Origin: Glandiceps talaboti
Lineage: Eukaryota > Hemichordata > Enteropneusta > Spengelidae
Reading direction: 5' to 3'
Assembly (NCBI RefSeq): GCF_964340395.1
Contig: NC_135563.1
Span: 7,627,155-7,691,154, forward strand
Length of the DNA stretch: 64,000 bases
Shown here in pieces: positions 10,601 through 18,480 of the stretch (its first letter is position 1; each line of letters starts with the position of its first letter). A model generated the notes under the pieces. The model searched no databases. It was not told where the DNA came from and was given only the letters and a program-made list of their open reading frames with translations. A program made the translations under genes and the position numbers.

Positions 10601-13600
10601 TTTTTCAGTTGACAATGAACAACACTGAGCAAGGTGACTTTAATCAAAAGGAGATTGATACATTTGATTGGAATGACTGTTACACTCAAAATATCAATGA
10701 CAAAACACAAAATTATCATATTGGTCGTCTCATGAAGAGGCTGTTCATTGTATCTTGTATTGTTTATTCATACAATACAGAGTGTAACTTTCCAGTACAC
10801 ATAGCTTTAGCTGACGTTGTTGATAAATTCAGCAGTTCATCATCTGAATGTTTAAAAATTCTGAACAGATTTGGCGCTGTCTCCTCTAAAGATAGTCTCC
10901 AGCGGTATAAAGTTGGTATATGTGAGAAAATAATGCAGGAAGGACCAAAGCTTAGTAATCAATGTTTTACTGTAGTCTCTGTAGACAATGTAGACAAGCT
11001 TAGTTCTTATGCCACAGTAAAGTCAAGTCAGCTTGGGAGAGGATTCAATGGCACATCTATTCAAGCTGTAGAGAGTAAGCCTTCACTAACTCTCACTATA
11101 GAAGACCTTGCACCATTTCGCAGACAGTCACTGCGGTCTACAGCCGGAGAATACTTTCATATTGTTCATAACAGCCATGACAATTCCCTTTGTAGGGCAA
11201 TCGCAGCTCACAGTATTTACTCATTGAGACATTGTACCCGTGATGATACTGGAAAAGCAGTACTGCCTAAACTACAATCTTTAGAGGAAAGACTAATGAT
11301 AAATATCAGAAATGAAATTGTTGATTGCTTAGAACAAAACAAACAACATATTGAACTCCTTGAAGCCTCCAAATACGAGTCTTTTCTGATGAAAGATAAT
11401 TGTCAAGAGAAATATCTTGACTTTGATCACAGATGTGAGGAAATCAGAAAAGGTGCTGGTTGTGGTGTTCCTGAAATATTAGCTCTGTGTTACTGCATAG
11501 CTGTACCTGTTGTTGTATACAAAGAAGAGCAAGGTCAATATATTGAAATATGTAGATATGGTACTGCTCTCTTTCCTGATACTAACCAGCCAATAAATTT
11601 ATTACTATCACATCATGAAGATGCTGAAATGTATCATCTTCTTGTAAGTGAAAGTTTGTACTATGATCAAAGATCATTTCTTACTGATGAAAGTACACTT
11701 TCCTCCTGGCAACAAAATAACCTACAAAGTAAAGTAAGTGTTTCATTCAGTGAAGTCCTGTGCCCAACATACACACCTGTAACAAACCACTGTACCTTTA
11801 TGTCTTCTCGTCGAACCATTGCACCTGTAATGATAGAAAACTACTACAGTGACTTGTCAGGTATGGATGATGAAAGTGGTCATCATATGAATTCTTCACT
11901 TCTGTCTTTGGAGGATTTTAAAGTGTCACCTGTTGAGAAATTACACTATAGTAGATTACAGTCAGACTGCTTTTTGTATGCACTTGAAAAAAAGGCAATA
12001 CAAATTGAAGATTCGGGCATCTTTATTCCGAGTCTGAAAGAAAGGCTAGCAATGTTTACAAATGAGAACACAGAGGTTTCAAATGTAGTTTATCTTGATG
12101 TGCTTGACCTGCCTGCTGACAATGTTGAAACAATGAAAGCTGTTCTAAATAAAATATATACCCAGTTTGGTGTTGGGAAGTACATCAACTATTTGGTTGT
12201 AGTTGGTGATGGAAAAACTTATGACTACTTACTGAAATTAAAAAAACAGTATGGTTTAGACTTGGCATGGCTTTTACCTTTTCCTGGAGACTGGCATATT
12301 CTAAAAAACTTTCAAGCTGTTCTCATGAAAATATACCTTGATGCTGGGCTGAAGGACCTTGTCAGTCTCTTCCATTTTGGGAAGACTGGTACTTCAGTTG
12401 CCCAGGCTACTAATTTTGATAGAACCCACAGATTTTTACTTCAGGTGTGGGAAGCATTGTATAGAATAGAAATTGATAGGTTCATGAAGAACAGGACCTC
12501 TAGCTCACAGGAATCATGTGTTCTGTCTGAAAAGGAAATATATGAGGCATGCACTAACAGTTTACACACTGAGCCAGATCATTTCAATCTACTGGAAAAT
12601 ACTGCATGCTTCACTGACATAAGAGAGAAACTGAAAGTAAAACTTGTTAATTTGGAGGTAGAATTTGAAGAGTTTACACAAACATTAATAGCGAAAAACA
12701 GCAACTGGAAATTCTGGCATGACTTTATACACAGAGATATGATGACTTACATTGCATTGTACACATCTATGAGAAACAGAGATTTTACTTTGCGCAATGC
12801 AGCACTGAAAGAAATGACACCACTCTTTCACAGTTTTGACAGACTTAACTACTTGAGGCTAATACCACAGCACCTTGCTGATTTAAAATGCTTTCCTCAG
12901 TCTGTTCTAACTCATCTCCATAATGGAGGATTTGCAGTCAGTCTTTCAGGTAGAAAATGGAAATGTGTTGCCTTGGACGAATGTCATGAAATGTGCATCA
13001 ATAAAGATGTAAAAGAAGCAATGCGTTCTGTGCAAAGGGAAGCACTTTCCAGGCTGACATTTTATCTTCCTCACAGGGCTTTACTACATAAAAACATCAA
13101 AAGAGAAATATTCAGTGACAAAGATCAATTATCTTCCCATGAGTCAATCTCTGAAATGAAACACACTGAAAAGAATGTTAGGTCATATATTGACAAATTA
13201 GTAACATCAAATGTTCTGTTTGAACCTGAATCTAGTACTTCTGATTGTCTTAGTCATCTCTTCTCTAACAAAACATTGTATGGTAAGGATGCACATGATT
13301 TGTTGACATTCAGGGCTGTTGGTGAAAAATCTATGGATGATTACATCTCATGTGTTATTCTTTTTAATCCTCAGTCCAAGCTGCCACCTCGTCGCCGCAA
13401 AAACTTGAACACTTTCACAACAAAGCAACCAAAATGTGGCAAAACAAAAGCTGCAAATCAAAGATCAAAAACTGGTCAATTCTATCCTTCGAAAAAAAAT
13501 TGCATATTCTAAGGCTACAGGCATTCCCATTGATGATCTCAGCCAGTTCATTCAACTTCCAAGGGCCATAGCTACTGTTGATGGACTGCCTGAAAAGGGA

Positions 13601-16600
13601 CAAAAGGCCAGTGTTGGTAAAATACTAAAAGGTAGATACCCATCTGCTTTTTATTCAGAAATACCACGAACATTTATCCCAGAATGTGTTGTATTAGAGG
13701 GAATGTTTTTAATAAACACCACACCACTAGCATTCCATCGAACTTTCAATGACTATGTGTCCTTCCTCTGTAGAAGGTGGGTTAAACCATACTTTTGTAA
13801 ACTAAATACAACTGAGGTACACATCGTTTTTGATCATCCACAGCGCCATGGGGTCAGTCCCAAAGATATTGAAAGGACACGACGAGATACAGGGAAAGAA
13901 GAAGAGGTAGTGTTTGAAACACTGACCTTAGATCAGGTCCTGCCTTCCACTTGGAGGAAGTTTTTAGGTGTTCGCCAACATAAAAGACTTCTAGTTAATC
14001 TGCTGTGTGATGCCATGTTGGCATTGTCTAAAACATATCTATCAGAGAATCAGATACTTGTTACTGCAGGTGGCTTTGATGGTGCTGAAACTGACATTGC
14101 AAAACAAATCAATGCACAGGGTGTCATTTCCATTAATCCACTGTTAAATTCAAACCATGAAGAGAGTGACTCTAGAGTATGGTACCATGCCTTCAAATCC
14201 AGTCATCAAAATATTCTTATCTATTCCCCAGATACTGATGTGTATCATATTGGTCTGCCTTTCCTAGAGGAAAGAAGTAAAAATGTACTGATACAATTAC
14301 GAGCAGTCCCATTCGATAATGTCTATCTTTCTCTGTCCTCACTTTTTGAATACATGAAACATGACCTAGCACTAACCTCTGTACCTTCTAATAAGCTGGG
14401 GAAAATATTTCAAACACTATTTATCTGTAGTGGTTGTGACTATATATCGTACTTTCGTGGTTGTGGAAAGAAATCCTTTTTAGATACATTTTTTAAGGAT
14501 GCATCATTCATTACTAGTGCAGATACTGAATACACTGTTGGAATGCTAAGTGACACTTGTGAGGATTCTAAAGAGCAAGGTCTGCTATCCTTCTACCGGT
14601 TGGTTGGCTGTGTATATTATCGTAAACATACAGCAGCTTTTCCAGGATTTGAAGGGCCTAACGAACATTTCAAATCATTCATCAGTGAATCAATATCTAC
14701 AACCCTCGAGTTACATCAATCTTGGCTTGATGATATCAGAAATAGAATATGGGACAGAATTGACAGCGAGGTTGGATTTTTACCATCAAATGAAGCCTTA
14801 AAATATCACTGGAATAGGTCATGCTGGGTATCCTTGCTATGGGCCAATGCTGATAAAGAGGAAGTCAGATTACCACCAATCACTGAATATGGATGGACAA
14901 TTGAGGATGGCAAATTAGGTATCATATGGGACACTCCTGAGAATTTTGAGAGAATTAAGAAAAATGTTGAATTTTGGACTCATGGATGTAAGTGTAAAAA
15001 ATCTAAATGTACAAACAAATGTTGTAAATGTGTGAAATCAGGCAATGTCTGTGGACCAGGCTGTAAGTGTTTATTGTGTGAGAACAAGCCAAAGCAGCAA
15101 AACACATAAACTGTATCTTCAACTGAATATTTGGCAGCATTGCATGAGGCCGAAGAAGATGACACCATTTATGAGCAAGGTCTAAGTAGGGACAGTGAGG
15201 AAGTGTTGATTGATGAGGACACAGAGTCTTTGATTGATAACCTGGAGGCAGCAGACTTTAAATATATAGAAAACTTGGTGGAATATGAGTTGAACGATGA
15301 CCAAGACTGGAGTACTGATTTAGACTAAAAGCTATTCAAAATTACTCTTTAGTTGTCTGAAATAACCAGACACATGTTTCAACAGTTTATAGAAATGGCC
15401 ATTTTAACTTGTAATAAAGATTAGTAGTAATATTAGTAGTAGTAGTGTATAGTATAGTACGACTACGAGCAGTAATTTCAGGCTATTTTTCTTTTGGGGA
15501 AGAATAACAAATTCCTGCACACTATAAATGTAAATTCAAAAACCTTTATTTCCTGAATATTTCAAAAAAGGTACATACCTGCAGTATACCTAATTTTTCT
15601 CGTTATCTATCGGGCGGTCAAATCCCTGTACATACGTATCGGTATGTGTTCGATCTTTCACCCATACCCATGCATGTAATACAGTACCGTCATTGCTGGT
15701 ACCAAGATCGTTCACAAAAAACTGCAGCACTTTTATATAAAAAGTCCACCAACGTTCAAATTTGGCTCAATTACAGATGAATACATTGTCTATCTTCCAT
15801 GTGATACTTATTTTTCTACCATCAAAACTTTTTGAGATTCAGGTCGTCAAATGTGGAAAATAGTAAATTTCACACCAGATTTCCGACGAGGTCATTCTAG
15901 GAAAAAAATGTCCACAGTGTGATCGCACGGTGCAGGAGGCATATAATTTCTCAGAAATTATCCTAAATACCTACTTTCACCAAATCTACGGCCATTTCAA
16001 TGGAAACCTGACTTAACTGTGAAAATCAGCCCGTGTTTCGCGTACGTGAACATTTATCTTACGGGAGCCGCCATATTTGAAAATAATCACGTGACCTCTG
16101 CATGATGGGTGGTTGCGTTCCGACTGGTATGTATGTATGTATGTATGTATGTATGTGTATGTACGTACGTACGTACGTACGTATGTATGTATGTATGTAT
16201 GTATGTATGTATGTATGTGTGTGTGTGTGTGTGTATGTGTGTGTGTATGTGTGTATGTATGCGTGTATGCATGTAATAAATGCCGTCCGGGTAAATACAC
16301 GCCGACGTAGGAGGCGTGTATTGCCAGGATGGCATTTATCTTGTACCCCGGCTAATAATTCAATGGTGTCATATTCTTACCAGGAAAAAGTTCATACACC
16401 CATGACCCATTGTTTATGTTTTGATTTTCGACAAGACACCCTGACGCCAACGTGACTTCCAATCGAAGCTGACACGTGTCAACAAACTGGATACACGCCT
16501 GTGTCAACATTCAATGTCACACACGTATATCGCTATGTTGCACGACGAAAATAGCAATTTACATCCCAATGTACAATGTATTTCATACCACTATGTATTT

Positions 16601-17979
16601 GCTCGATATTATTATGTAGGACATTCATACTACAAACTACTCAATACAATCACATCCATCATGTGTATGCAACTAGTGATATGAAATTTAATCGCCACTC
16701 AGTGATAAAACGTAAACCTGGCTACTGACATCAAAAATACAACTTTCAGCGAAATTGTTTATCTGTGTCTAGTGTAAAGAAACAGCATATTAATTACATG
16801 CAAATGAAATACATCATTCAAACTTTTGAAATGTCGTGTATTACGAAGCAATAGTAGTACCGTCTACCTCTCGCAAGTTGTAGTAAAATACACCATTCAA
16901 ACTACAATGCAATACCGTCCACAACTATTGTGACTTTTTGTCCATTCCGTCTTCATCCCTATCTTCGGCCCAACTATTCCAAACTTGCATGATGAGCTAG
17001 TATTTTTTCAGTGTATTTCTGTGTGTTTTTCAGTACACTTGCCTTCAGTTTCTGATCTATGTCCTCAGCTGTCATAACAGCAAACCGTCGCTTTCCCCCT
17101 GCCATTATACCGTCTACCTTGTAGTATGTGTATTTTATTCACCTTCTAATTAAATACACTCTGAGGTAATGTGTATTATTACGAAAATAGTGTTCAACGT
17201 GTGAACGGAAGTCTTATCTGTTCAGTCACAGTCTGGGGTCATGTTTTTGTTATGATTGTCTGCGTCTAATCACTCTTCCCTGGATGCCATTAATTGGATC
17301 TCATACACAGCAAATACACTCCCGCCACCGACATTTGATAAATTTGCTACTCTGCTGAAGCACTGAGTAGGTTTTGATAAACATCCTATGGATATTAATG
17401 TAACACAAGCTGAGTGTAGTAACTTTTAAATCGAATGAAAAGCCGTACAAGAAAACCTCGATTAACTATTCTAGTATAATGGTAATATCGATGCATGCCT
17501 TCTATGACATTACAATTTGTGTTCTGGCATTGTTAGAATTGTTGATTGCATTGTTGGGAGTTTCTTTAATTTTTGATACGTATAGTAAATTACGTCATTG
17601 GCTCGTATTCTAATACCAGGTTTAAGTGTAGTTAATTGCAAGTGATGGTTAAGTATACATGTATATATCAGTAAGTATTTTAATAGTGAGAAGTATATGT
17701 ACATGATGTCACTTTTACAAATAAACATGTGAAAAGTAGGGCATTCCTCATACATACTTCTTATTCCATACACATTTCCTTAATCCGTTAGTTGAAAATA
17801 ACTTGTTTGATTGAAATTTATTGATGACGGGATATGCTAAAGTCATGTGTCATAACCAGCTTTAAACATACGCTGATGTGTTTGTTGTGTTTCGATTGTA
17901 GGAGCCATTATACCAAGTTTACCATGTATTGGTGAAATAGGTCATATGTCTGTCTGTCTGTCTATCTGAGTGTCCGTCC

Positions 17980-18037
<58 letters not shown>

Positions 18038-18314
18038 TTCTGTACCTCTCATAATATATCTCTGACCTTATGTGCCTCTTTTTTCTCCTACAGCTAAGAG
18101 ATTGAAAAATGCTGAAGTACGCGTAGGTGACAATGAAGATTTCTCCAAGAATCCTTTATGCGGAGATGTGCTCAGTGGCGATGATGTGGAAGACGAAACC
18201 ATCACCATAGAGTGTGGCTGTGAGACACCGATGAATGGCAGATACGTCAGTGTTCAATTGATCGTTAATAAGCAAGTGTTAACTTTATGTGAAGTTGATG
18301 TAATGGTAGCTTAA
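3297..18314 (+). CDS. gene 1: secreted two-pentraxin / F-type lectin protein
   Basis: The five coding exons are 3297-3363 (signal peptide), 4018-4608 and 5245-5844 (pentraxin domains), 6489-6725 and 18094-18314 (two halves of an F-type lectin domain). Every internal junction is GT-AG and phase 1. The coding length is 1716 nt, giving 571 residues. The order is signal peptide, pentraxin, pentraxin, F-lectin. The pentraxin domains show the family signature H-x-C-x-[ST]-W-x-[ST] (HLVCGTWAS), the calcium-site motifs DNE and GQEQDS, and Cys at both positions of the canonical internal disulfide. The F-lectin half-domains join to give R-x-D-x4-R across the splice. By family, the product is expected to be an extracellular, Ca-dependent glycan or phosphocholine recognition protein, probably in innate immunity; that role is inferred. 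The last intron is 11.4 kb and contains a DNA transposon. Gene 2 downstream is a head-to-tail paralog. Confidence 0.85.
4018..4608 (+). CDS. gene 1 exon: pentraxin domain P1
   Basis: The exon is 591 nt, phase 1 at both ends, with acceptor TTTCAG and donor GTATGT. It encodes a complete pentraxin (LamG-like jelly roll) domain with DNEF, HLVCGTWAS, VVGQEQDS, YFSMWSRALS and a Cys-rich end (VCSDVCG). The first Cys present in all the other copies (CENAV) is Ser here (SQNAV). A new Cys stands about four residues earlier, at the end of the signal-peptide exon. Confidence 0.88.
5245..5844 (+). CDS. gene 1 exon: pentraxin domain P2
   Basis: The exon is 600 nt, phase 1-1, and begins EPKPASCENAV like the repeat exons of gene 2. 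All six domain cysteines, the pentraxin signature HLVCGTWAS and the QEQDS calcium loop are present. Confidence 0.9.
5898..5983 (+). pseudogene. decayed Thr/Pro linker exon of gene 1
   Basis: From about 5942 the frame reads PTTLLQKTTFPP, followed in phase 1 by GTAATT. This resembles the end of the gene 2 linker exon (PTTLLPTTVLP, then GTAACT). The acceptor equivalent to the gene 2 CCACCAG reads CCAACAA, so it has no AG. The only upstream AG that keeps the frame, near 5899, would add an unlikely hydrophobic stretch. It is probably a dead exon. Confidence 0.4.
6008..6375. repeat. (ATCA)n, (CTCA)n, (TCTG)n compound microsatellite
   Basis: Successive tracts of ATCA, CCCA/CTCA and TCTG tetramers lie in the gene 1 intron just upstream of the F-lectin exon. 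The Asn-Gln-Ser-Ile open frames are artefacts of the repeat. Confidence 0.95.
6489..6725 (+). CDS. gene 1 exon: F-type lectin domain, N-terminal half
   Basis: The acceptor TTTCCAG ends at 6488 and the donor GTAAGT starts at 6726, phase 1. The start (NVAVGKPASQSS), the Ca-site-like AVDGNKDSD, the PWWKVDLG core and ITNRQDCC are all hallmarks of the eel-fucolectin/tachylectin-4/pentraxin-1 (FTP) family. The position of the fucose-binding His in the family motif (H-x26-R-x-D) is Ala here (CTATKK). Confidence 0.88.
6880..7590 (+). repeat. C-rich dispersed repeat segments
   Basis: The block CATGCTAAAAAGTG...TCTCTAAAACATGA (about 6898-6945) matches 47415-47475 in inverted orientation. The block CCCGGCCTTCC...AATTACTGAAAGCTCCCTAA (about 7545-7580) matches 47515-47560 and 50060-50120. 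This is an unclassified interspersed family in the gene 1 intron; exact ends are not defined. Confidence 0.5.
7601..7730. repeat. (GT)n(ATGT)n(ACGT)n microsatellite
   Basis: GT dinucleotides pass into ATGT, ACGT and GCAT tetramers. It lies immediately upstream of the transposon coding region. A very similar compound tract lies beyond its other side at 16126-16272. Confidence 0.95.
8056..13512 (+). CDS. transposon ORF1: UBL, zinc clusters, OTU-like, DUF6589-like transposase
   Basis: This is an open frame of 1818 residues from the first ATG. The frame is open upstream to about 7954, and the true start may be later because the first 300 residues are hydrophobic and unconserved-looking. Residues 346-420 form a ubiquitin-like fold (YKLIYDGKPF, STLSINM) ending in GYGGG. 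Cys/His clusters follow at about 433-483 and 554-626. DNVD at 977-980 and GRGFNGTSIQ come next. An OTU-like module at about 1025-1195 has HDNSLCRAI where active OTUs have DGNC(F/L)FRA, so the catalytic Cys is Ser1044. The expected His before Tyr is Met1192. A DUF6589-like part follows, with VVVGDGKTYD (Asp1385) and PFPGDWHILKN (Asp1412), probably RNase-H-like acidic residues. Function is inferred as a transposase polyprotein. ORF2 overlaps its end by 77 nt in the +1 frame. Confidence 0.8.
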   Translation: MTSCLLLFLLPILLFLVVVILPSTVFTLFDFVNYFLFSYSSTRSSGNICTVKSENDNMLIALQLLCFAIGLFNSYYLISSPFDFQSSVFSLFCTRYLHISNLRSWSEVYFISLSVLDCLVARSYSLFLPKGIQSLSTYDHEISCNRKLNYRCDVASLMQWQDRVQKKVVRLSTCVLPHSPMSNCTADNFCRRLSNIRKQIMCLTAKKPCCRKLLFHQRNTRVSDLYNTVLVRFKQWQTESVSHNISDAGTLCHEYFDVLCTYVLMLYMTSVFLVHEANSQQNNCHDANTGLYSFSQCQVKSVNQEILVSHSNNVCDDYFDVLCTYMLSVYVTSIVLAYKTNFPCEYQFLLILPDHSVLIYESPSPAISSSDLTNFVLEKVGIPSSAYKLIYDGKPFLSGTTIDHKVHSTLSINMTGYGGGKKSSDLVHPDKSCGPCIVCGCYSKTRYYHLCRRENDSLVQYVLSNFRTKSNERLSKTDCMCSSCDRKMTRSFKLPTDQSQPKRTKLSHCTLSKYNLCSAKADHDASTIATYDQLFEHLQIAATFEGLPQSMPLCHQHYCEIYNFVKGNVYRPCAVCTQTMSPKQQKYNISDLELMLKYVHHIKLDVEGLTNESLICGSCNTAFSKFVRSEFEVSRVKAASKEYMRSLCDSYRNVTCSDINSIEEHAVARAILFVCREFEEDRAIFLSSVYGIYLKELKKNIEKYERSDTLDLLKKNKRWLMVKLQSVFGDCLISYSNPMYKKLGTLLRRCGSSLEDCFLFTLYAANNKVDSLEKEILSLNVLKNSLIASMPSHDITSYLRIGCEYLKSKIIKMAQNLMKKQQKDEFDITSINFKDFITHNIDPYLWNFVFQLTMNNTEQGDFNQKEIDTFDWNDCYTQNINDKTQNYHIGRLMKRLFIVSCIVYSYNTECNFPVHIALADVVDKFSSSSSECLKILNRFGAVSSKDSLQRYKVGICEKIMQEGPKLSNQCFTVVSVDNVDKLSSYATVKSSQLGRGFNGTSIQAVESKPSLTLTIEDLAPFRRQSLRSTAGEYFHIVHNSHDNSLCRAIAAHSIYSLRHCTRDDTGKAVLPKLQSLEERLMINIRNEIVDCLEQNKQHIELLEASKYESFLMKDNCQEKYLDFDHRCEEIRKGAGCGVPEILALCYCIAVPVVVYKEEQGQYIEICRYGTALFPDTNQPINLLLSHHEDAEMYHLLVSESLYYDQRSFLTDESTLSSWQQNNLQSKVSVSFSEVLCPTYTPVTNHCTFMSSRRTIAPVMIENYYSDLSGMDDESGHHMNSSLLSLEDFKVSPVEKLHYSRLQSDCFLYALEKKAIQIEDSGIFIPSLKERLAMFTNENTEVSNVVYLDVLDLPADNVETMKAVLNKIYTQFGVGKYINYLVVVGDGKTYDYLLKLKKQYGLDLAWLLPFPGDWHILKNFQAVLMKIYLDAGLKDLVSLFHFGKTGTSVAQATNFDRTHRFLLQVWEALYRIEIDRFMKNRTSSSQESCVLSEKEIYEACTNSLHTEPDHFNLLENTACFTDIREKLKVKLVNLEVEFEEFTQTLIAKNSNWKFWHDFIHRDMMTYIALYTSMRNRDFTLRNAALKEMTPLFHSFDRLNYLRLIPQHLADLKCFPQSVLTHLHNGGFAVSLSGRKWKCVALDECHEMCINKDVKEAMRSVQREALSRLTFYLPHRALLHKNIKREIFSDKDQLSSHESISEMKHTEKNVRSYIDKLVTSNVLFEPESSTSDCLSHLFSNKTLYGKDAHDLLTFRAVGEKSMDDYISCVILFNPQSKLPPRRRKNLNTFTTKQPKCGKTKAANQRSKTGQFYPSKKNCIF
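13436..15109 (+). CDS. transposon ORF2: PIN/FEN-like domain and CXC domain
   Basis: This open frame of 557 codons has no ATG before its conserved start; it opens with GTG at 13436. It probably continues ORF1 across a one-base insertion in the A8 run at 13492-13499. Residue numbers count from 13436. VFDHPQ (131-136), NHEESDSRV (240-248), SPDTDVYHIG (264-273) and SGCDYISYF (332-340) match the acidic motifs of the PIN/FEN-like nuclease-fold partner that accompanies OTU/DUF6589 proteins. The last 35 residues are a CXC (tesmin/TSO1-like) cysteine array with a CKC..SKC...CCKC spacing, a probable DNA-binding zinc module. The TAA at 15107-15109 is followed in the same frame by 72 more sense codons. 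Confidence 0.78.
   Translation: MAKQKLQIKDQKLVNSILRKKIAYSKATGIPIDDLSQFIQLPRAIATVDGLPEKGQKASVGKILKGRYPSAFYSEIPRTFIPECVVLEGMFLINTTPLAFHRTFNDYVSFLCRRWVKPYFCKLNTTEVHIVFDHPQRHGVSPKDIERTRRDTGKEEEVVFETLTLDQVLPSTWRKFLGVRQHKRLLVNLLCDAMLALSKTYLSENQILVTAGGFDGAETDIAKQINAQGVISINPLLNSNHEESDSRVWYHAFKSSHQNILIYSPDTDVYHIGLPFLEERSKNVLIQLRAVPFDNVYLSLSSLFEYMKHDLALTSVPSNKLGKIFQTLFICSGCDYISYFRGCGKKSFLDTFFKDASFITSADTEYTVGMLSDTCEDSKEQGLLSFYRLVGCVYYRKHTAAFPGFEGPNEHFKSFISESISTTLELHQSWLDDIRNRIWDRIDSEVGFLPSNEALKYHWNRSCWVSLLWANADKEEVRLPPITEYGWTIEDGKLGIIWDTPENFERIKKNVEFWTHGCKCKKSKCTNKCCKCVKSGNVCGPGCKCLLCENKPKQQNT
15110..15328 (+). pseudogene. acidic C-terminal tail of transposon ORF2 beyond an in-frame stop
   Basis: The frame continues without interruption from the TAA at 15107-15109 to the stop at 15326-15328. 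It encodes a strongly acidic tail (HEAEEDD, IDEDTESL, DDQDWSTDLD). Such tails are plausible ends for a CXC protein. The intervening TAA is most simply a nonsense mutation in this copy. Confidence 0.55.
15329..16125. other. transposon 3' flank, no gene seen
   Basis: Non-coding intron sequence after the last transposon codon. A small hairpin (GTCTG and CAGAC, 7-nt loop) lies at about 15355-15371. The transposon right end should lie here, but I found no inverted copy of its left side. Confidence 0.4.
16126..16272. repeat. (ATGT)n(ACGT)n(GT)n microsatellite
   Basis: Same composition as 7601-7730: ATGT tetramers, an ACGT block, then GT-rich sequence. Confidence 0.95.
16275..16339. repeat. 28-bp imperfect inverted repeat
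   Basis: The left arm (16275-16303, AATGCCGTCCGGGTAAATAC and onward) pairs with the right arm (16313-16339) except for a few mismatches and one extra base. A 9-nt loop separates them. It may be a MITE end or a structured repeat; it directly follows the microsatellite. Confidence 0.75.
16340..17940. other. gene 1 intron, no gene seen
   Basis: AT-rich intron sequence. A block near 16861-16915 and another near 17108-17140 share the phrases TACCGTCTACCT and TTGTAGTA, suggesting degenerate repeat copies. No exon is supported. Confidence 0.4.
17945..18040. repeat. (TCTG)n microsatellite
   Basis: A tetramer run 50 bp upstream of the last gene 1 exon. Confidence 0.95.
18094..18314 (+). CDS. gene 1 exon: F-type lectin domain, C-terminal half and stop
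   Basis: The acceptor is CCTACAG. Joined in phase 1 to 6725, it completes RQDCCAKR, the R-x-D-x4-R sugar-binding motif. The rest reads LKNAEVRVGD, NPLCGDVLSG, then the C-terminal LCEVDVMVA typical of FTP domains, and TAA. Confidence 0.88.
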
Positions 18315-18362
18315 TTATATTGTGCAACCACATCACTACAACCGTTTTACTCATTTTACGAT

Positions 18363-18368
18363 AATAAA
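18363..18368 (+). terminator. poly(A) signal of gene 1
   Basis: AATAAA lies 49 bases after the stop codon, in the expected window for mRNA 3' end formation. Confidence 0.6.
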
Positions 18369-18480
18369 ATTAAAATGGATATTGGATGTTTTTGTTGATG
18401 GTATAGATAGGGTTATTGAATTCAAATTTGCAAACTAAGACGACTGGTCACTCCTAGTTGATAATATAAGTCGGGTTTTG

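Larger units (their letters stand above)
7734..15340 (+). mobile_element. large DNA transposon with UBL / OTU-like / DUF6589 / PIN / CXC modules
   Basis: A 7.3-kb plus-strand coding block sits in the intron that divides the F-lectin domain of gene 1. The equivalent intron in gene 2 is only 1.4 kb, so this is an insertion. The proteins belong to a class repeatedly seen in cnidarian, fish and other metazoan genomes as uncharacterised OTU/DUF6589 proteins accompanied by a PIN-like/CXC protein. I could not find terminal inverted repeats or a target-site duplication, so the ends given are those of the coding block. The copy is recent-looking: over 2400 codons carry only one frameshift and one stop. 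Confidence 0.75.

Noticed and set aside
13480-13512. Programmed -1 ribosomal frameshift at the A8 run
   Set aside because: ORF2 is in the +1 frame relative to ORF1, so a -1 slip would not reach it.
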